DNA of 10,088 bases from Methylophaga sp. GTDB lineage: Bacteria; Pseudomonadota; Gammaproteobacteria; Nitrosococcales; Methylophagaceae. This document shows, in pieces, positions 1-7,786 of the stretch. Positions within the stretch are counted from its first letter, which is position 1. Each line of letters starts with the position of its first letter. A program made the translations under genes and the position numbers. The DNA lies in the NCBI GenBank assembly GCA_002733335.1, contig NVVK01000004.1, forward strand, positions 117,185-127,272, in the 5' to 3' direction. The notes beneath the pieces were generated by a model. It was not told the DNA's origin. It did no database searches and saw only the letters and a list, made by a program, of their open reading frames with translations.

Positions 1-1079
1 TCACGTTCAGCACCTAATGTTGCAACAACAATGGCTTGTGTTTCACCACGTGTAAATAATGCAGAACCATGTACACGAGGTAACACTGTTGTTTCAACGG
101 TAACTTGGCGTACTGTTGCAGTATCACGACCATCAATGCGAGGCTCACCGGCAATGATTTTTCCGCGTACTAATTCTTTTTCAATTTTAGCAAATGCACC
201 AGTAATTTCATCAACAGGCAATGTATCATTTTCTAAAGCTAACGCCTCGATAGTTGCAGTGCGAACTGAACCCAGCTCTTCTTGACGTGCTAATTTGTCA
301 CTGATCAAGTATGCCGCTTCAATACCAGCATAAGCTTTTTCTTTTACAGCATCATAAATAGACGCATCTTTCTCTGGTGCAGTCCAATCCCATGCTTCTT
401 TACCTACTTCTTCTTTTAACTCTTTAACCAAGTTAATGGCTGCTTGTAACTGCTCGTGACCAAACATCACTGAACCTAGCATCACTTCTTCTGATAATTC
501 AGCCGCTTCAGATTCAACCATTAATACTGCACTTTCAGTACCGGCAACAACCAAGTCTAAATCACTTGTTTCTAATTGCGCTTTGCTCGGGTTAAGTACA
601 TAACCACCATCGATATAGCCAACACGTGCGCCACCGATAGGACCATTAAAAGGGATACCTGAAATAGCTAAGGCAGCAGAAGCACCAATCATTGCAGGAA
701 TATCAGGGTCAATAGCAGGGTCTAATGCCATTACGGTTGCAATCACTTGAACTTCGTTCAAAAAGCCTTTAGGAAATAATGGACGTAATGGACGATCAAT
801 TAAACGACATGTTAATGTTTCTTTTTCAGAAGGACGACCTTCACGCTTAAAGAAACCACCCGGTATTTTACCTGCAGAGTAAGTGCGCTCTTGGTAATTC
901 ACCGTTAACGGGAAGAAACCTTGACCAGGTTGAACAGTCTTTTTACCAACAACGGTCACCATTACTGATGTCTCGCCCAAGCTAGCAATAACTGCTCCGC
1001 TTGCTTGACGTGCCACTTTGCCAGTTTCAAGACTTAAAGTATGATCGCCATATTGAACCGATTTTTTTACTGATTTCAC
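1..1079 (-). CDS. pnp: Polyribonucleotide nucleotidyltransferase (PNPase), 5' part, truncated by the window edge
   Basis: PNPase degrades RNA 3'-to-5' by phosphorolysis and is a core exonuclease of the degradosome. About 359 codons are visible. The first RNase PH-like domain carries the conserved [20 protein letters not shown] and [10 protein letters not shown] stretches and [12 protein letters not shown]. An alpha-helical linker follows, and the second RNase PH domain begins with GEPRIDGRD and [17 protein letters not shown]. The catalytic remainder and the KH and S1 RNA-binding domains lie beyond position 1. The start is GTG at 1079-1077, chosen because AAGGA lies about 7 nt upstream, an in-frame TAA lies seven codons before it, and the N-terminus ([19 protein letters not shown]) aligns in length with E. 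coli PNPase. It follows rpsO as in most Gammaproteobacteria. A hairpin in its leader suggests post-transcriptional autocontrol like that of E. coli pnp. Identification is certain; the exact start is very likely. Confidence 0.97.
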   Translation of the reverse strand, partial: MKSVKKSVQYGDHTLSLETGKVARQASGAVIASLGETSVMVTVVGKKTVQPGQGFFPLTVNYQERTYSAGKIPGGFFKREGRPSEKETLTCRLIDRPLRPLFPKGFLNEVQVIATVMALDPAIDPDIPAMIGASAALAISGIPFNGPIGGARVGYIDGGYVLNPSKAQLETSDLDLVVAGTESAVLMVESEAAELSEEVMLGSVMFGHEQLQAAINLVKELKEEVGKEAWDWTAPEKDASIYDAVKEKAYAGIEAAYLISDKLARQEELGSVRTATIEALALENDTLPVDEITGAFAKIEKELVRGKIIAGEPRIDGRDTATVRQVTVETTVLPRVHGSALFTRGETQAIVVATLGAER

Positions 1080-1100
1080 TTTTTTATTCCTTATTATTTA

Positions 1101-1118
1101 TTACGGCCTATTCCGTAA
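1101..1118 (-). promoter_or_regulatory. Small hairpin in the pnp leader
   Basis: A perfect 6-bp inverted repeat, TTACGG / CCGTAA with a 6-nt loop, ends 21 nt before the pnp GTG and just upstream of its AAGGA ribosome-binding site. In E. coli the pnp leader forms a stem that RNase III cleaves, after which PNPase represses its own translation. This hairpin is much shorter than an RNase III substrate. A role in autocontrol is therefore inference from position only. Confidence 0.35.
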
Positions 1119-1145
1119 CAAACATTAAATTTAAATTTTATAAAC

Positions 1146-1186
1146 AAATGCGCCCCTAAAATCATAAAGACTTTAGGGGCGCATTT
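1146..1186 (-). terminator. Strong 15-bp hairpin between rpsO and pnp (attenuator or processing site)
   Basis: A perfect 15-bp inverted repeat, AAATGCGCCCCTAAA / TTTAGGGGCGCATTT, encloses an 11-nt loop. It lies 75 nt after the rpsO stop and 66 nt before the pnp start. On the minus strand a U-rich but interrupted tract follows (ATTTGTTTATAAAATTT), so termination is probably partial. This matches the place of the t1 terminator between rpsO and pnp in E. coli. Its length and AU-flanked GC core would also suit RNase III processing. The repeat is symmetric, but only minus-strand genes flank it. The hairpin is certain; the balance between termination and processing is unknown. Confidence 0.75.
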
Positions 1187-1260
1187 TAAATACTCACCTT
1201 GCGTTCAATTAATAACGAAAGCATGGTGATAAACATATTTCTTAATGGTTACTAGCAAAC

Positions 1261-1530
1261 TTAACGACGTAGGCCAAGGCTAGCAATCAATTCACGGTAA
1301 CGTGTAATATCTTTGTTTTTCAAATAATCTAACATTTTACGACGGCCGCTAACCATTTTAAGTAAGCCTTGGCGTGAATGATGATCATGAATGTTTTTTT
1401 CGAAGTGAGCAGAAAGATCTAAAATTCGCGTTGTTAATAACGCAACTTGTACTTCTGCTGAACCTGTATCGCCTTCTGAGCGCTGGTATTTACTAATTAC
1501 TTCTTGTGTTTTTTCTAGTGATAATGACAT
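1261..1530 (-). CDS. rpsO: 30S ribosomal protein S15
   Basis: S15 binds 16S rRNA early in assembly of the 30S central domain and contributes to an inter-subunit bridge. The product is 89 residues, the same length as E. coli S15. It carries the family signature [16 protein letters not shown] and the basic block [23 protein letters not shown], and ends in LGLRR. The frame stays open for ten more codons upstream to 1560. The ATG at 1530 is preferred because it gives the family start MSLS and has GGAG with 6 nt spacing. It is followed by the rpsO-pnp hairpin and preceded by its own promoter and leader. Here truB is not its direct upstream neighbour: a peptidase gene lies between them. Confidence 0.98.
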   Translation of the reverse strand: MSLSLEKTQEVISKYQRSEGDTGSAEVQVALLTTRILDLSAHFEKNIHDHHSRQGLLKMVSGRRKMLDYLKNKDITRYRELIASLGLRR

Positions 1531-1632
1531 TAAAAACTCCAACTTTTGGTGTAACCTCATAATATATAAGGGCTACGAGTTAAATTCTGGATTACCTCAG
1601 CCAAATGACCAAAATACCCAACCTTTCAAAGA
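1531..1632 (-). promoter_or_regulatory. rpsO mRNA leader, candidate S15 autoregulatory region
   Basis: About 100 nt of leader lie between the predicted transcription start and the rpsO ATG. A 7-bp perfect long-range pairing is possible between TTTTGGT (minus strand, 1614-1608) and ACCAAAA (1550-1544). The latter abuts the Shine-Dalgarno GGAG at 1540-1537. A competing local stem, CCAA-AAG-TTGG (1549-1539), would bury two bases of that Shine-Dalgarno. Known S15 leaders in several bacteria bind S15 and control access to the ribosome-binding site. That this leader does so is inference, and I do not recognise it as the E. coli pseudoknot. Confidence 0.4.
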
Positions 1633-1638
1633 GCGGCA

Positions 1639-1667
1639 ATTTTACCGAGTTTTCGGTGTATATTCAA
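1639..1667 (-). promoter_or_regulatory. Candidate sigma70 promoter of rpsO
   Basis: On the minus strand, TTGAAT (1667-1662) and TAAAAT (1644-1639) are separated by exactly 17 nt. This gives 4/6 and 5/6 matches to the -35 and -10 consensus. It lies just after the stop of the peptidase gene and would start RNA near 1632. E. coli rpsO has its own promoter at the equivalent place. The spacer also contains a small inverted repeat, ACCGA / TCGGT. Confidence 0.6.
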
Positions 1668-1683
1668 GCTCTTCCGTTATTTT

Positions 1684-3627
1684 CTAAATGAAGTGCTTTT
1701 CTATATCTTCTTTAAGATGCTGTACATTTTTATTTCGAATGTAAATTTTACTGCCATTGGCTAAGCTTACTTCTAAAAGTGGCTTCCAAAATAACATCGA
1801 CAGTCCGAAACTTTTCAGTAATGTAGTTGGCTTCCAACTCACTATTTTAAGAGCTACTATATCTTCTTGTAAAATCGTTTTAACGCGATGACCGATGAGA
1901 CAAATGCCCTCTTTTGTAACGACTAATCGAGCATAATAAGGAAATACGTAACGACAAAGCAGTAAGAATAATACAATGCCTAGAACCATGTCGCTTATGG
2001 TCCATATATAGCTATAGGGCACATCAATACTGTAAAGATAAGCATTATTACCCATAATATAGGTCAATGTTAAATATTTTATCCACGACCATAGAAATAC
2101 CGACACATAATATATGCCAATGATATAAAAGAACCCAACAAATCGATTACTAATTCTTCGACTCATGATGATATTTCTATATGCACATGCCGCTTTGCCG
2201 GCAACCACATCAAAATGATAAAGCCTAAAATACATAATAAATATCATCACAAAAGAACATAAACTCAATATTGAAATATCATAAGGAAATAAGTGATATT
2301 CACGTGAGATAACAGCGTATTGATGTTCTTCCACAAATGCATCTTTTAATACATTGCGGAAATCTTTATGATTGATATTTTTAAAAAACTGATAGGAAGA
2401 AGTCGTGCTATTGAACTCTTCTTTTAAATATTGGCTAGTACCGATAAGCTTCATCAAGCTAGCACTATCGTGCTCTATTGAAGTGTAATGCTTTTTATAT
2501 TCTTTTAGCGCTTCATCTATTGTCTCATCCGATAAATATTCCAAGTCATCGTTTATCGCTTGGCGAACCGCTATGATATTTGTTTCAAATTCATCATGCA
2601 GTCCATCAAAATAAATATAGGCTACTCTGGCCTTACCTCGGTTTGATCCTGAAGCATAGATCGAATACGTATGGCCTAAGTCATTACGTAGATTCTGCTG
2701 CAAACGAAGTGCAAGATTATCTAGATAGGTATTAATAATCAGATATTTCGTGTAATCATCCATGACATATTTCAGCCCTATATATCCAGCATTTTCAGCC
2801 GTACCTTCTAAAAACAGATGGTAAGGTAATTGATTAAGGATTGGAATTTCAATAGGCTCTATTGCTTTTTCTGTTCCTTTCTTCTCAATGGAACCATAAT
2901 ACTTTTGCACCTGTTCTTTCATTTTCAGTGCATCAAAATTCCCTGCAATTTTTAATATCATATTAGCGGGATAATAATAGGTCTCATAATGAGACATCAC
3001 TTCTTCTAAGGTAAATGTTTGATTATTAATTTTCTGATTGAAATATGCCGGTTGCGCTGTTATATCCGCTAAAGAGAAATCATCTCTGTAAATATCGGGT
3101 TGTGGTGGAGCTAACATTTCCAGAACGTTCACAAAATACTCAAAGGGTTTGTCCATCCATTCATACGCCCCTATTTCTGTCTGAACCGCGCCTTTTTCAC
3201 TCACTAAATCTTCAAGCTCGACTTCTTTATCAAAGAGCATTTTTGCAAACATTTCTACTATCCAGAAAGATTTCTCACTTTCGATGGTTGCGCTATACCC
3301 CGTTTTATAACGGGAGGTGTAGCCATTCATATAGCTTGCACCTTGTTCTTTTATATAATCTAGATAGTCACGATGGGGTACCCTTTTATCACGAAATACC
3401 ATGTGCTCGACTAAATGTGAAAGCCCAAACGTCTGTTCATTTTCAACATCTGTACCCACTGCGACCGTCAGTTCAATCTGTGTGTTTTTAGCTTTGTCAT
3501 CACTCAATATATAAACTTGCAGGCCATTATCAAGCTGCATATACGTAATATTTTTATAGGGATCGTCTTCTATTCCTGCATTGAGTGAAAAACTGACGAA
3601 AAAAAATAATAGATAAATATATTTCAT
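1684..3627 (-). CDS. Membrane-anchored M16-family zinc peptidase with cytosolic C-terminal (PH-like?) domain
   Basis: The predicted protein is 647 aa. Residues 1-17 look like a signal peptide ending LNA|G. Residues 28-440 resemble a single M16 (pitrilysin/insulinase, M16B-like) unit. The inverted zinc motif is HLVEH (H71, E74 catalytic base, H75), and the third ligand is E151 within an E-x6-E pair (E144, E151). The second half has YYYPANMILKIAGNFD and an R-Y pair in LRNDLGHTYS (R314, Y321). Three hydrophobic helices follow at about 452-470, 496-516 and 541-562. The arginine-rich loop between helices 1 and 2 implies a periplasmic peptidase and a cytosolic tail (566-647) that is beta-rich and weakly PH-like. 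The start at 3627 was chosen for the signal peptide; 3648 is possible, and neither has a good Shine-Dalgarno. Lying 43 nt after truB, it is probably cotranscribed with it. The substrate is unknown. The peptidase assignment is strong; the tail assignment is tentative. Confidence 0.85.
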   Translation of the reverse strand: MKYIYLLFFFVSFSLNAGIEDDPYKNITYMQLDNGLQVYILSDDKAKNTQIELTVAVGTDVENEQTFGLSHLVEHMVFRDKRVPHRDYLDYIKEQGASYMNGYTSRYKTGYSATIESEKSFWIVEMFAKMLFDKEVELEDLVSEKGAVQTEIGAYEWMDKPFEYFVNVLEMLAPPQPDIYRDDFSLADITAQPAYFNQKINNQTFTLEEVMSHYETYYYPANMILKIAGNFDALKMKEQVQKYYGSIEKKGTEKAIEPIEIPILNQLPYHLFLEGTAENAGYIGLKYVMDDYTKYLIINTYLDNLALRLQQNLRNDLGHTYSIYASGSNRGKARVAYIYFDGLHDEFETNIIAVRQAINDDLEYLSDETIDEALKEYKKHYTSIEHDSASLMKLIGTSQYLKEEFNSTTSSYQFFKNINHKDFRNVLKDAFVEEHQYAVISREYHLFPYDISILSLCSFVMIFIMYFRLYHFDVVAGKAACAYRNIIMSRRISNRFVGFFYIIGIYYVSVFLWSWIKYLTLTYIMGNNAYLYSIDVPYSYIWTISDMVLGIVLFLLLCRYVFPYYARLVVTKEGICLIGHRVKTILQEDIVALKIVSWKPTTLLKSFGLSMLFWKPLLEVSLANGSKIYIRNKNVQHLKEDIEKHFI

Positions 3628-3651
3628 ATTTCTGACACTTATTTCCATTAA

Positions 3652-3665
3652 CTGTAAATTTACAG
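3652..3665. promoter_or_regulatory. Perfect 14-bp palindrome upstream of the peptidase gene
   Basis: CTGTAAATTTACAG is its own reverse complement. It sits in the 43-nt gap between the truB stop (3671) and the peptidase start (3627). A palindrome with no loop suits a dimeric DNA-binding protein better than an RNA hairpin. A TATAGT hexamer overlaps the end of truB just upstream, but I see no matching -35. An operator role is inference. Confidence 0.35.
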
Positions 3666-3670
3666 AAGCA

Positions 3671-4588
3671 CTATACCGCAACAAATACGCGTTTTGGTGC
3701 CACAATTCCTTGTTCTGTCATTTCACCTAAACCAATAAATTGCTTATTGGTATCAAATAATCGTACCTTTTCACTCTCAAAAGTCTGATTTACTTTTATT
3801 GTTTGGCCCTGCCGTAACGCATCAACCATTTCATCTGTTGCATAAATACTAGGCCAATCAGGAAGTGCATTTTCTGTGGGCAATAATATTTGATCCATAG
3901 CCTCCAGCCCTTGTTCCACTCGTTGCTCTAACTCTTCAATAGTAACGGATTGTGCAAGTTGATAACCTGCTGCTGCGACACGGCGTAACATTGAAACATG
4001 GCCGCCACTGCCTAATTTATGACTAATATCTTCCACTAGAGTGCGAATATACGTGCCTTTGCTACATTGCACATCCAAGGTAAAACTATCCGATGTAATA
4101 GACAGTAAGCTCATATCATATATAGTAATTCGACGTGCTTTACGTTCGATTTCAATACCTTGTCGCGCTAATTTGTATAAAGGCTGTCCTTGATATTTCA
4201 ACGCAGAAAACATAGGCGGAACCTGATCTTGTTCGCCGCTAAATTCAGGTAATAAATTTACAATATCTTGTTCTGTGAAAGGGGGGATATCACTAGTGCT
4301 TAGGATTTTACCGTCAGAATCGCCACTGTCCGTTACAGTACCTAGTTGACAGGTGACATGGTAGCGCTTATCGGCATCTAACAAATAGGATGAGACTTTA
4401 GTGGCATCACCTAAACAGATAGGTAATACACCTGTTGCAAGTGGATCAAGCGCACCGGTATGTCCTGCTTTTTTAGCATCGAATAGGCGCTTAACCTGTT
4501 GTAAAACATGATTTGAAGTGCGACCCGTTGGCTTATCTATAATCACAATGCCTGTGATATTTCGGCCTTTTTTATTACGTCGACCCAA
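3671..4588 (-). CDS. truB: tRNA pseudouridine(55) synthase
   Basis: TruB converts U55 in the T-loop of tRNAs to pseudouridine and also acts as a tRNA folding chaperone. The product is 305 aa (E. coli 314). It has the family start GRNITGIVIIDKP and the catalytic motif AGHTGALDPLATG with D48 at the canonical position. It also has Y76 in DKRYHV, CSKGTYIRTL (Y180, R182), and a C-terminal PUA-like segment (about 250-305, FIGLGE...VAPKRVF). The start codon is TTG at 4588-4586, two bases after the rbfA TAA. No ATG gives a full-length N-terminus, and the TTG start gives the same spacing to D48 as in E. coli. There is no strong Shine-Dalgarno, so initiation probably depends on ribosomes finishing rbfA. 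The gene downstream is a peptidase instead of rpsO. Confidence 0.97.
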   Translation of the reverse strand: MGRRNKKGRNITGIVIIDKPTGRTSNHVLQQVKRLFDAKKAGHTGALDPLATGVLPICLGDATKVSSYLLDADKRYHVTCQLGTVTDSGDSDGKILSTSDIPPFTEQDIVNLLPEFSGEQDQVPPMFSALKYQGQPLYKLARQGIEIERKARRITIYDMSLLSITSDSFTLDVQCSKGTYIRTLVEDISHKLGSGGHVSMLRRVAAAGYQLAQSVTIEELEQRVEQGLEAMDQILLPTENALPDWPSIYATDEMVDALRQGQTIKVNQTFESEKVRLFDTNKQFIGLGEMTEQGIVAPKRVFVAV

Positions 4589-4590
4589 TT

Positions 4591-4965
4591 TTATTCGTCT
4601 TCGGGAAGATCTTTATTCGCTTTAGCGATCAGCTCATCCATATGAAAGCCATGTTCCAATGATTTATCATACTTAAAACGGAGCTCTGGAATATTACGCA
4701 ACTCGATTCGGCCAGCTAAACGACGACGAAGAAAACCAGCCGCATTAGAAAGACCTGCGATACATTCATTCATATCTTCTTCTGAATTATTCGTTGTCAA
4801 TCGCGTTACTAATACTTTGGCATACTTCATATCAGACGTCACATCAACATGAGATATCGTCACCATGCCTACGCGTGGGTCAGATACTTCATGTTGGATC
4901 ATCTGAGCAAGCTCACGCATGATGAGCTCACTAATTCGATTCGTTCGGCTAAATTCTCTTGCCAT
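4591..4965 (-). CDS. rbfA: 30S ribosome-binding factor A
   Basis: RbfA is a small KH-fold protein that binds the maturing 30S subunit near the 5' end helix of 16S rRNA. It is needed for late 30S maturation and cold adaptation. The product is 124 aa (E. coli 133). It shows the family pattern REFSRTNRISELIMRELAQMI, the DPRVGMVTISHVDVTSDMKYAKVLV strand region, and LRNIPELRFKYDKSLEHGFHMDELI near the C-terminus, with a short acidic tail. The ATG at 4965 lies one base after the infB stop, so it is probably translated from the same ribosome flow. The truB start lies two bases after its stop. Confidence 0.97.
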   Translation of the reverse strand: MAREFSRTNRISELIMRELAQMIQHEVSDPRVGMVTISHVDVTSDMKYAKVLVTRLTTNNSEEDMNECIAGLSNAAGFLRRRLAGRIELRNIPELRFKYDKSLEHGFHMDELIAKANKDLPEDE

Positions 4966-4966
4966 G

Positions 4967-7783
4967 TTAAAGCATCGGCTTCATTAATACACGTTCAAAT
5001 ACTTCAATCTGATCGCCAGCCTGAACATCGGTATAGTCTTTAACACCGATACCACATTCAACACCAGACTTAACTTCATTCACATCATCTTTAAAGCGAC
5101 GTAGTGATTCTAGTTCACCTTCGTAGATAACCACATTATCACGTAATACACGGATTGGGTTAGCACGCTTAATCGTACCTTCCGTCACTAAACAACCCGC
5201 AATATCACCAAATTTTGGTGAACTAAAGACTTCATCAACCCGTGCAAGACCGATTATTTCATCTTTATAGACATCATCCAACATGCCGGTCATGGCACTA
5301 GTAACAACATCAATTAAATCGTAGATAATACTGAAATATTGCACATCTAAGCCTTTTTCAGCAATAATTCGACGCGCCGTATTATCAGCACGAACATTAA
5401 AACCAATCAAGATTGCGTCTGAAGCACCCGCTAACTGTGCATCTGTTTCGTTAATACCACCGACACCTGAAGCAACAACGCGCACTTTGACCAGATCGGT
5501 TGATAAGTTCAATAAGCTCTGGCTAACGGCCTCGGCACTACCATGTACGTCTGCTTTAACAACAACATTAAGTGTTTTAACATCGCCTGATTCCATTTTA
5601 TTAAACATGTCTTCAAGTTTGGCTGCTTGTTGTTTTGCCATAACCAATTCACGCGCTTTCGTCTTACGGAATGTAGCAATTTCACGTGCCTTACGTTCAT
5701 CAGGTGCAACTTGTAGTTCATCACCTGAAGCTGGTGTACCTGAAAGGCCCAACACCTCAACTGGCGTTGACGGACCCGCTGATTTTAATGCTTCAGCATT
5801 TTCATTAAACAAAGCTCGTACACGACCATATTCTTGACCAACAACAACAATGTCACCTTTTTTCAAGGTACCACTTTGAACCAAAACGGTTACAATCGTA
5901 CCGCGACCTTTATCTAATCGTGCTTCAATTACTGTACCTTTTGCAGCACCTTCAATCGGCGCTTTAAGTTCTAACATTTCAGCTTGCAATGAAATTGTGT
6001 CTAATAATTCATCAACGCCTTTACCTGTTAAGGCTGAAACAGGAATAAAAGGTACATCACCGCCCCAATCTTCAGGAATAACATCGTGATTACCTAATTC
6101 AGTCTTAACTCGATCAGGATTTGCTTCCTCTTTATCCATTTTATTAACGGCAATAATTAACAATGCGCCCGCTTCTTTGGCGTGTTTAACCGCTTCAATC
6201 GTTTGTGGCATAACACCATCATCAGCAGCAACAACCAGTACTACGATATCGGTTACTTTAGCACCACGTTGACGCATTTCAGTAAACGCAGCATGCCCAG
6301 GCGTATCTAAGAATGTAATTTCACCACGACTTGTTTCTACTTTATAAGCGCCGATATGTTGTGTGATACCACCCGCTTCTCCCGTCGTTACTTTTGTATT
6401 ACGAATGTAATCAAGTAATGATGTTTTACCATGATCAACATGTCCCATAACGGTAACAACAGGTGCTCTATGGATTGCCTCACCCACTTCTTCATCAGAA
6501 ATCTCTAAGGCTAACTCAAGGGCATTATCTTGTATTGCTTTTGGATTATGACCCATATCTTCAACAACAATAAGTGCCGTATCTTGATCCAACACTTGGT
6601 TGATCGTCGCCATCGTACCCAGCCCCATCAATGCTTTGATGACTTCTGCAGCTTTAACTGACATACGAAGTGCAAGCTCGGATACTGAAATTGTTTCAGG
6701 CACATCAACATCACGTACTACAGGTTCTGTTGGTAACGTGAACCCATGTTCTGACGAAGTTTCGATAATAGGCGAAGCATGAGCTGCTCCACGGCCTTTT
6801 TTCTTTTTACGACGACCTTTACCTTGAGTGATGTGTAGCTCTGCACGCTCAAATTTATCTCCACGTGCGTTTCGGCCACCACGACGAGCGCCGGCACCAT
6901 CTGCAGGCTTGTCAGCTCCTTTTGTCTTAGCTGCTGCCGCATCTCTTTCTTTGCGTGCTTCTTTTTGTTTTTTAGCTTCGACTTCTGCTGCTGCTTTTTC
7001 TTTTGCGCGCTGCTTTTCTAATACAGCCTCTTCTTCTCTGGCTTTTTTGCGTGCTTTTAATGCCTGCTCTGCTTCTTGTCGTGCAATGTTAGCAGCACGA
7101 CGTCTAGCATCTGCTTCTTCTAATTTTTTATGTGCAATTTCAGAAGCCGTTAATTTTGTTGTCTCAACCACTTTTTTAGTGCTTTTTTTCGCTTTCGCTT
7201 CTGCTGCTAAGGCTTTTTTCTCTTCCTCGGCGGCTAAGCGTGCCTCTTCCTCAGCCTGTTTTTCTGCTGCGACAGCATCTTCAACAGCTGCGGCTTCACG
7301 TGCGGCTTCTTTCGCTTCTAACGCTTCACGTTCACGCAATTCTTGTTCTTGCTGCTGTTTGACTTCTTCTTCTAGTCTGATTTCTTCAGCCTTAGCATCC
7401 GCTATTGCTTTTTCTTCAGCATCTTTCTGGCGTTGCAATTCTGCTTCTGCTTCTGCTTCTTCAGCCGCACTACGTTTTACATAAGTACGTTTTTTACGCA
7501 CTTCAACGCTGACTGTTTTTCCGCCTTGGCGAGAACTTGCACCCAGTTTAATCTCACTTGTTGACTTTCGCTTAAGTGTGATTTTTTTAGGCTTTGAAAT
7601 CGTATTACCTGATTCTTTCCCGTGCCGTGCCTCTAAGAAAGTTAGCAAAGTTTGTTTTTGCTCTTCAGTAATGCTGTCTGTCGCTTTAGATACGGTTACA
7701 CCCGCTTCATTAAGCTGCTCAACCAATCGGTCTGGCGTTATACCTATATTATCGGCTAGGTCTTTAACCTTCATATCACTCAT
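4967..7783 (-). CDS. infB: Translation initiation factor IF-2
   Basis: IF2 is the GTPase that brings fMet-tRNA to the 30S subunit and promotes subunit joining. The product is 938 aa (E. coli 890). Residues 1-52 form the small N-terminal IF2 domain. Residues 105-290 are a long, highly charged K/E/A-rich coiled-coil linker, followed by a basic patch (about 320-332, [12 protein letters not shown]). The G domain has GHVDHGKT (447-454), GGITQ (471-475), DTPGH (493-497), NKMD (547-550) and SAL (583-585). The C-terminal domains include [22 protein letters not shown]. The ATG at 7783 has GGAG 8 nt upstream, inside the end of nusA, and the gap to nusA is only 3 nt. No ATG occurs between codons 4 and 374, so the shorter IF2 isoforms known in E. 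coli are not obvious here. Confidence 0.98.
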   Translation of the reverse strand: MSDMKVKDLADNIGITPDRLVEQLNEAGVTVSKATDSITEEQKQTLLTFLEARHGKESGNTISKPKKITLKRKSTSEIKLGASSRQGGKTVSVEVRKKRTYVKRSAAEEAEAEAELQRQKDAEEKAIADAKAEEIRLEEEVKQQQEQELREREALEAKEAAREAAAVEDAVAAEKQAEEEARLAAEEEKKALAAEAKAKKSTKKVVETTKLTASEIAHKKLEEADARRRAANIARQEAEQALKARKKAREEEAVLEKQRAKEKAAAEVEAKKQKEARKERDAAAAKTKGADKPADGAGARRGGRNARGDKFERAELHITQGKGRRKKKKGRGAAHASPIIETSSEHGFTLPTEPVVRDVDVPETISVSELALRMSVKAAEVIKALMGLGTMATINQVLDQDTALIVVEDMGHNPKAIQDNALELALEISDEEVGEAIHRAPVVTVMGHVDHGKTSLLDYIRNTKVTTGEAGGITQHIGAYKVETSRGEITFLDTPGHAAFTEMRQRGAKVTDIVVLVVAADDGVMPQTIEAVKHAKEAGALLIIAVNKMDKEEANPDRVKTELGNHDVIPEDWGGDVPFIPVSALTGKGVDELLDTISLQAEMLELKAPIEGAAKGTVIEARLDKGRGTIVTVLVQSGTLKKGDIVVVGQEYGRVRALFNENAEALKSAGPSTPVEVLGLSGTPASGDELQVAPDERKAREIATFRKTKARELVMAKQQAAKLEDMFNKMESGDVKTLNVVVKADVHGSAEAVSQSLLNLSTDLVKVRVVASGVGGINETDAQLAGASDAILIGFNVRADNTARRIIAEKGLDVQYFSIIYDLIDVVTSAMTGMLDDVYKDEIIGLARVDEVFSSPKFGDIAGCLVTEGTIKRANPIRVLRDNVVIYEGELESLRRFKDDVNEVKSGVECGIGVKDYTDVQAGDQIEVFERVLMKPML

Positions 7784-7786
7784 TAC

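Noticed and set aside
1183..1212. TTGAAC and TAAAAT upstream of the rpsO-pnp hairpin as a second pnp promoter
   Set aside because: Spacing is only about 14 nt, too short for a normal sigma70 promoter; transcripts would also meet the hairpin at once.
1531..1560. Ten-codon N-terminal extension of rpsO
   Set aside because: The 89-residue form matches the family exactly and the extension overlaps the GGAG site of ATG 1530.
1647..1660. ACCGA / TCGGT inverted repeat after the peptidase gene as a terminator
   Set aside because: Only 5 bp, no T tract follows, and it lies in the spacer of the better supported rpsO promoter.
3628..3705. 26-codon extension of the peptidase overlapping the end of truB
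   Set aside because: It would precede the signal peptide with an unrelated segment and has no ribosome-binding support; ATG 3627 (or 3648) gives a normal signal peptide.
6828..7484. Plus-strand open frame of 218 codons opposite infB, rich in Ser and Ala
   Set aside because: It is the antisense shadow of the low-complexity Glu/Ala/Lys-rich IF2 linker; composition is explained by that and it has no family features.
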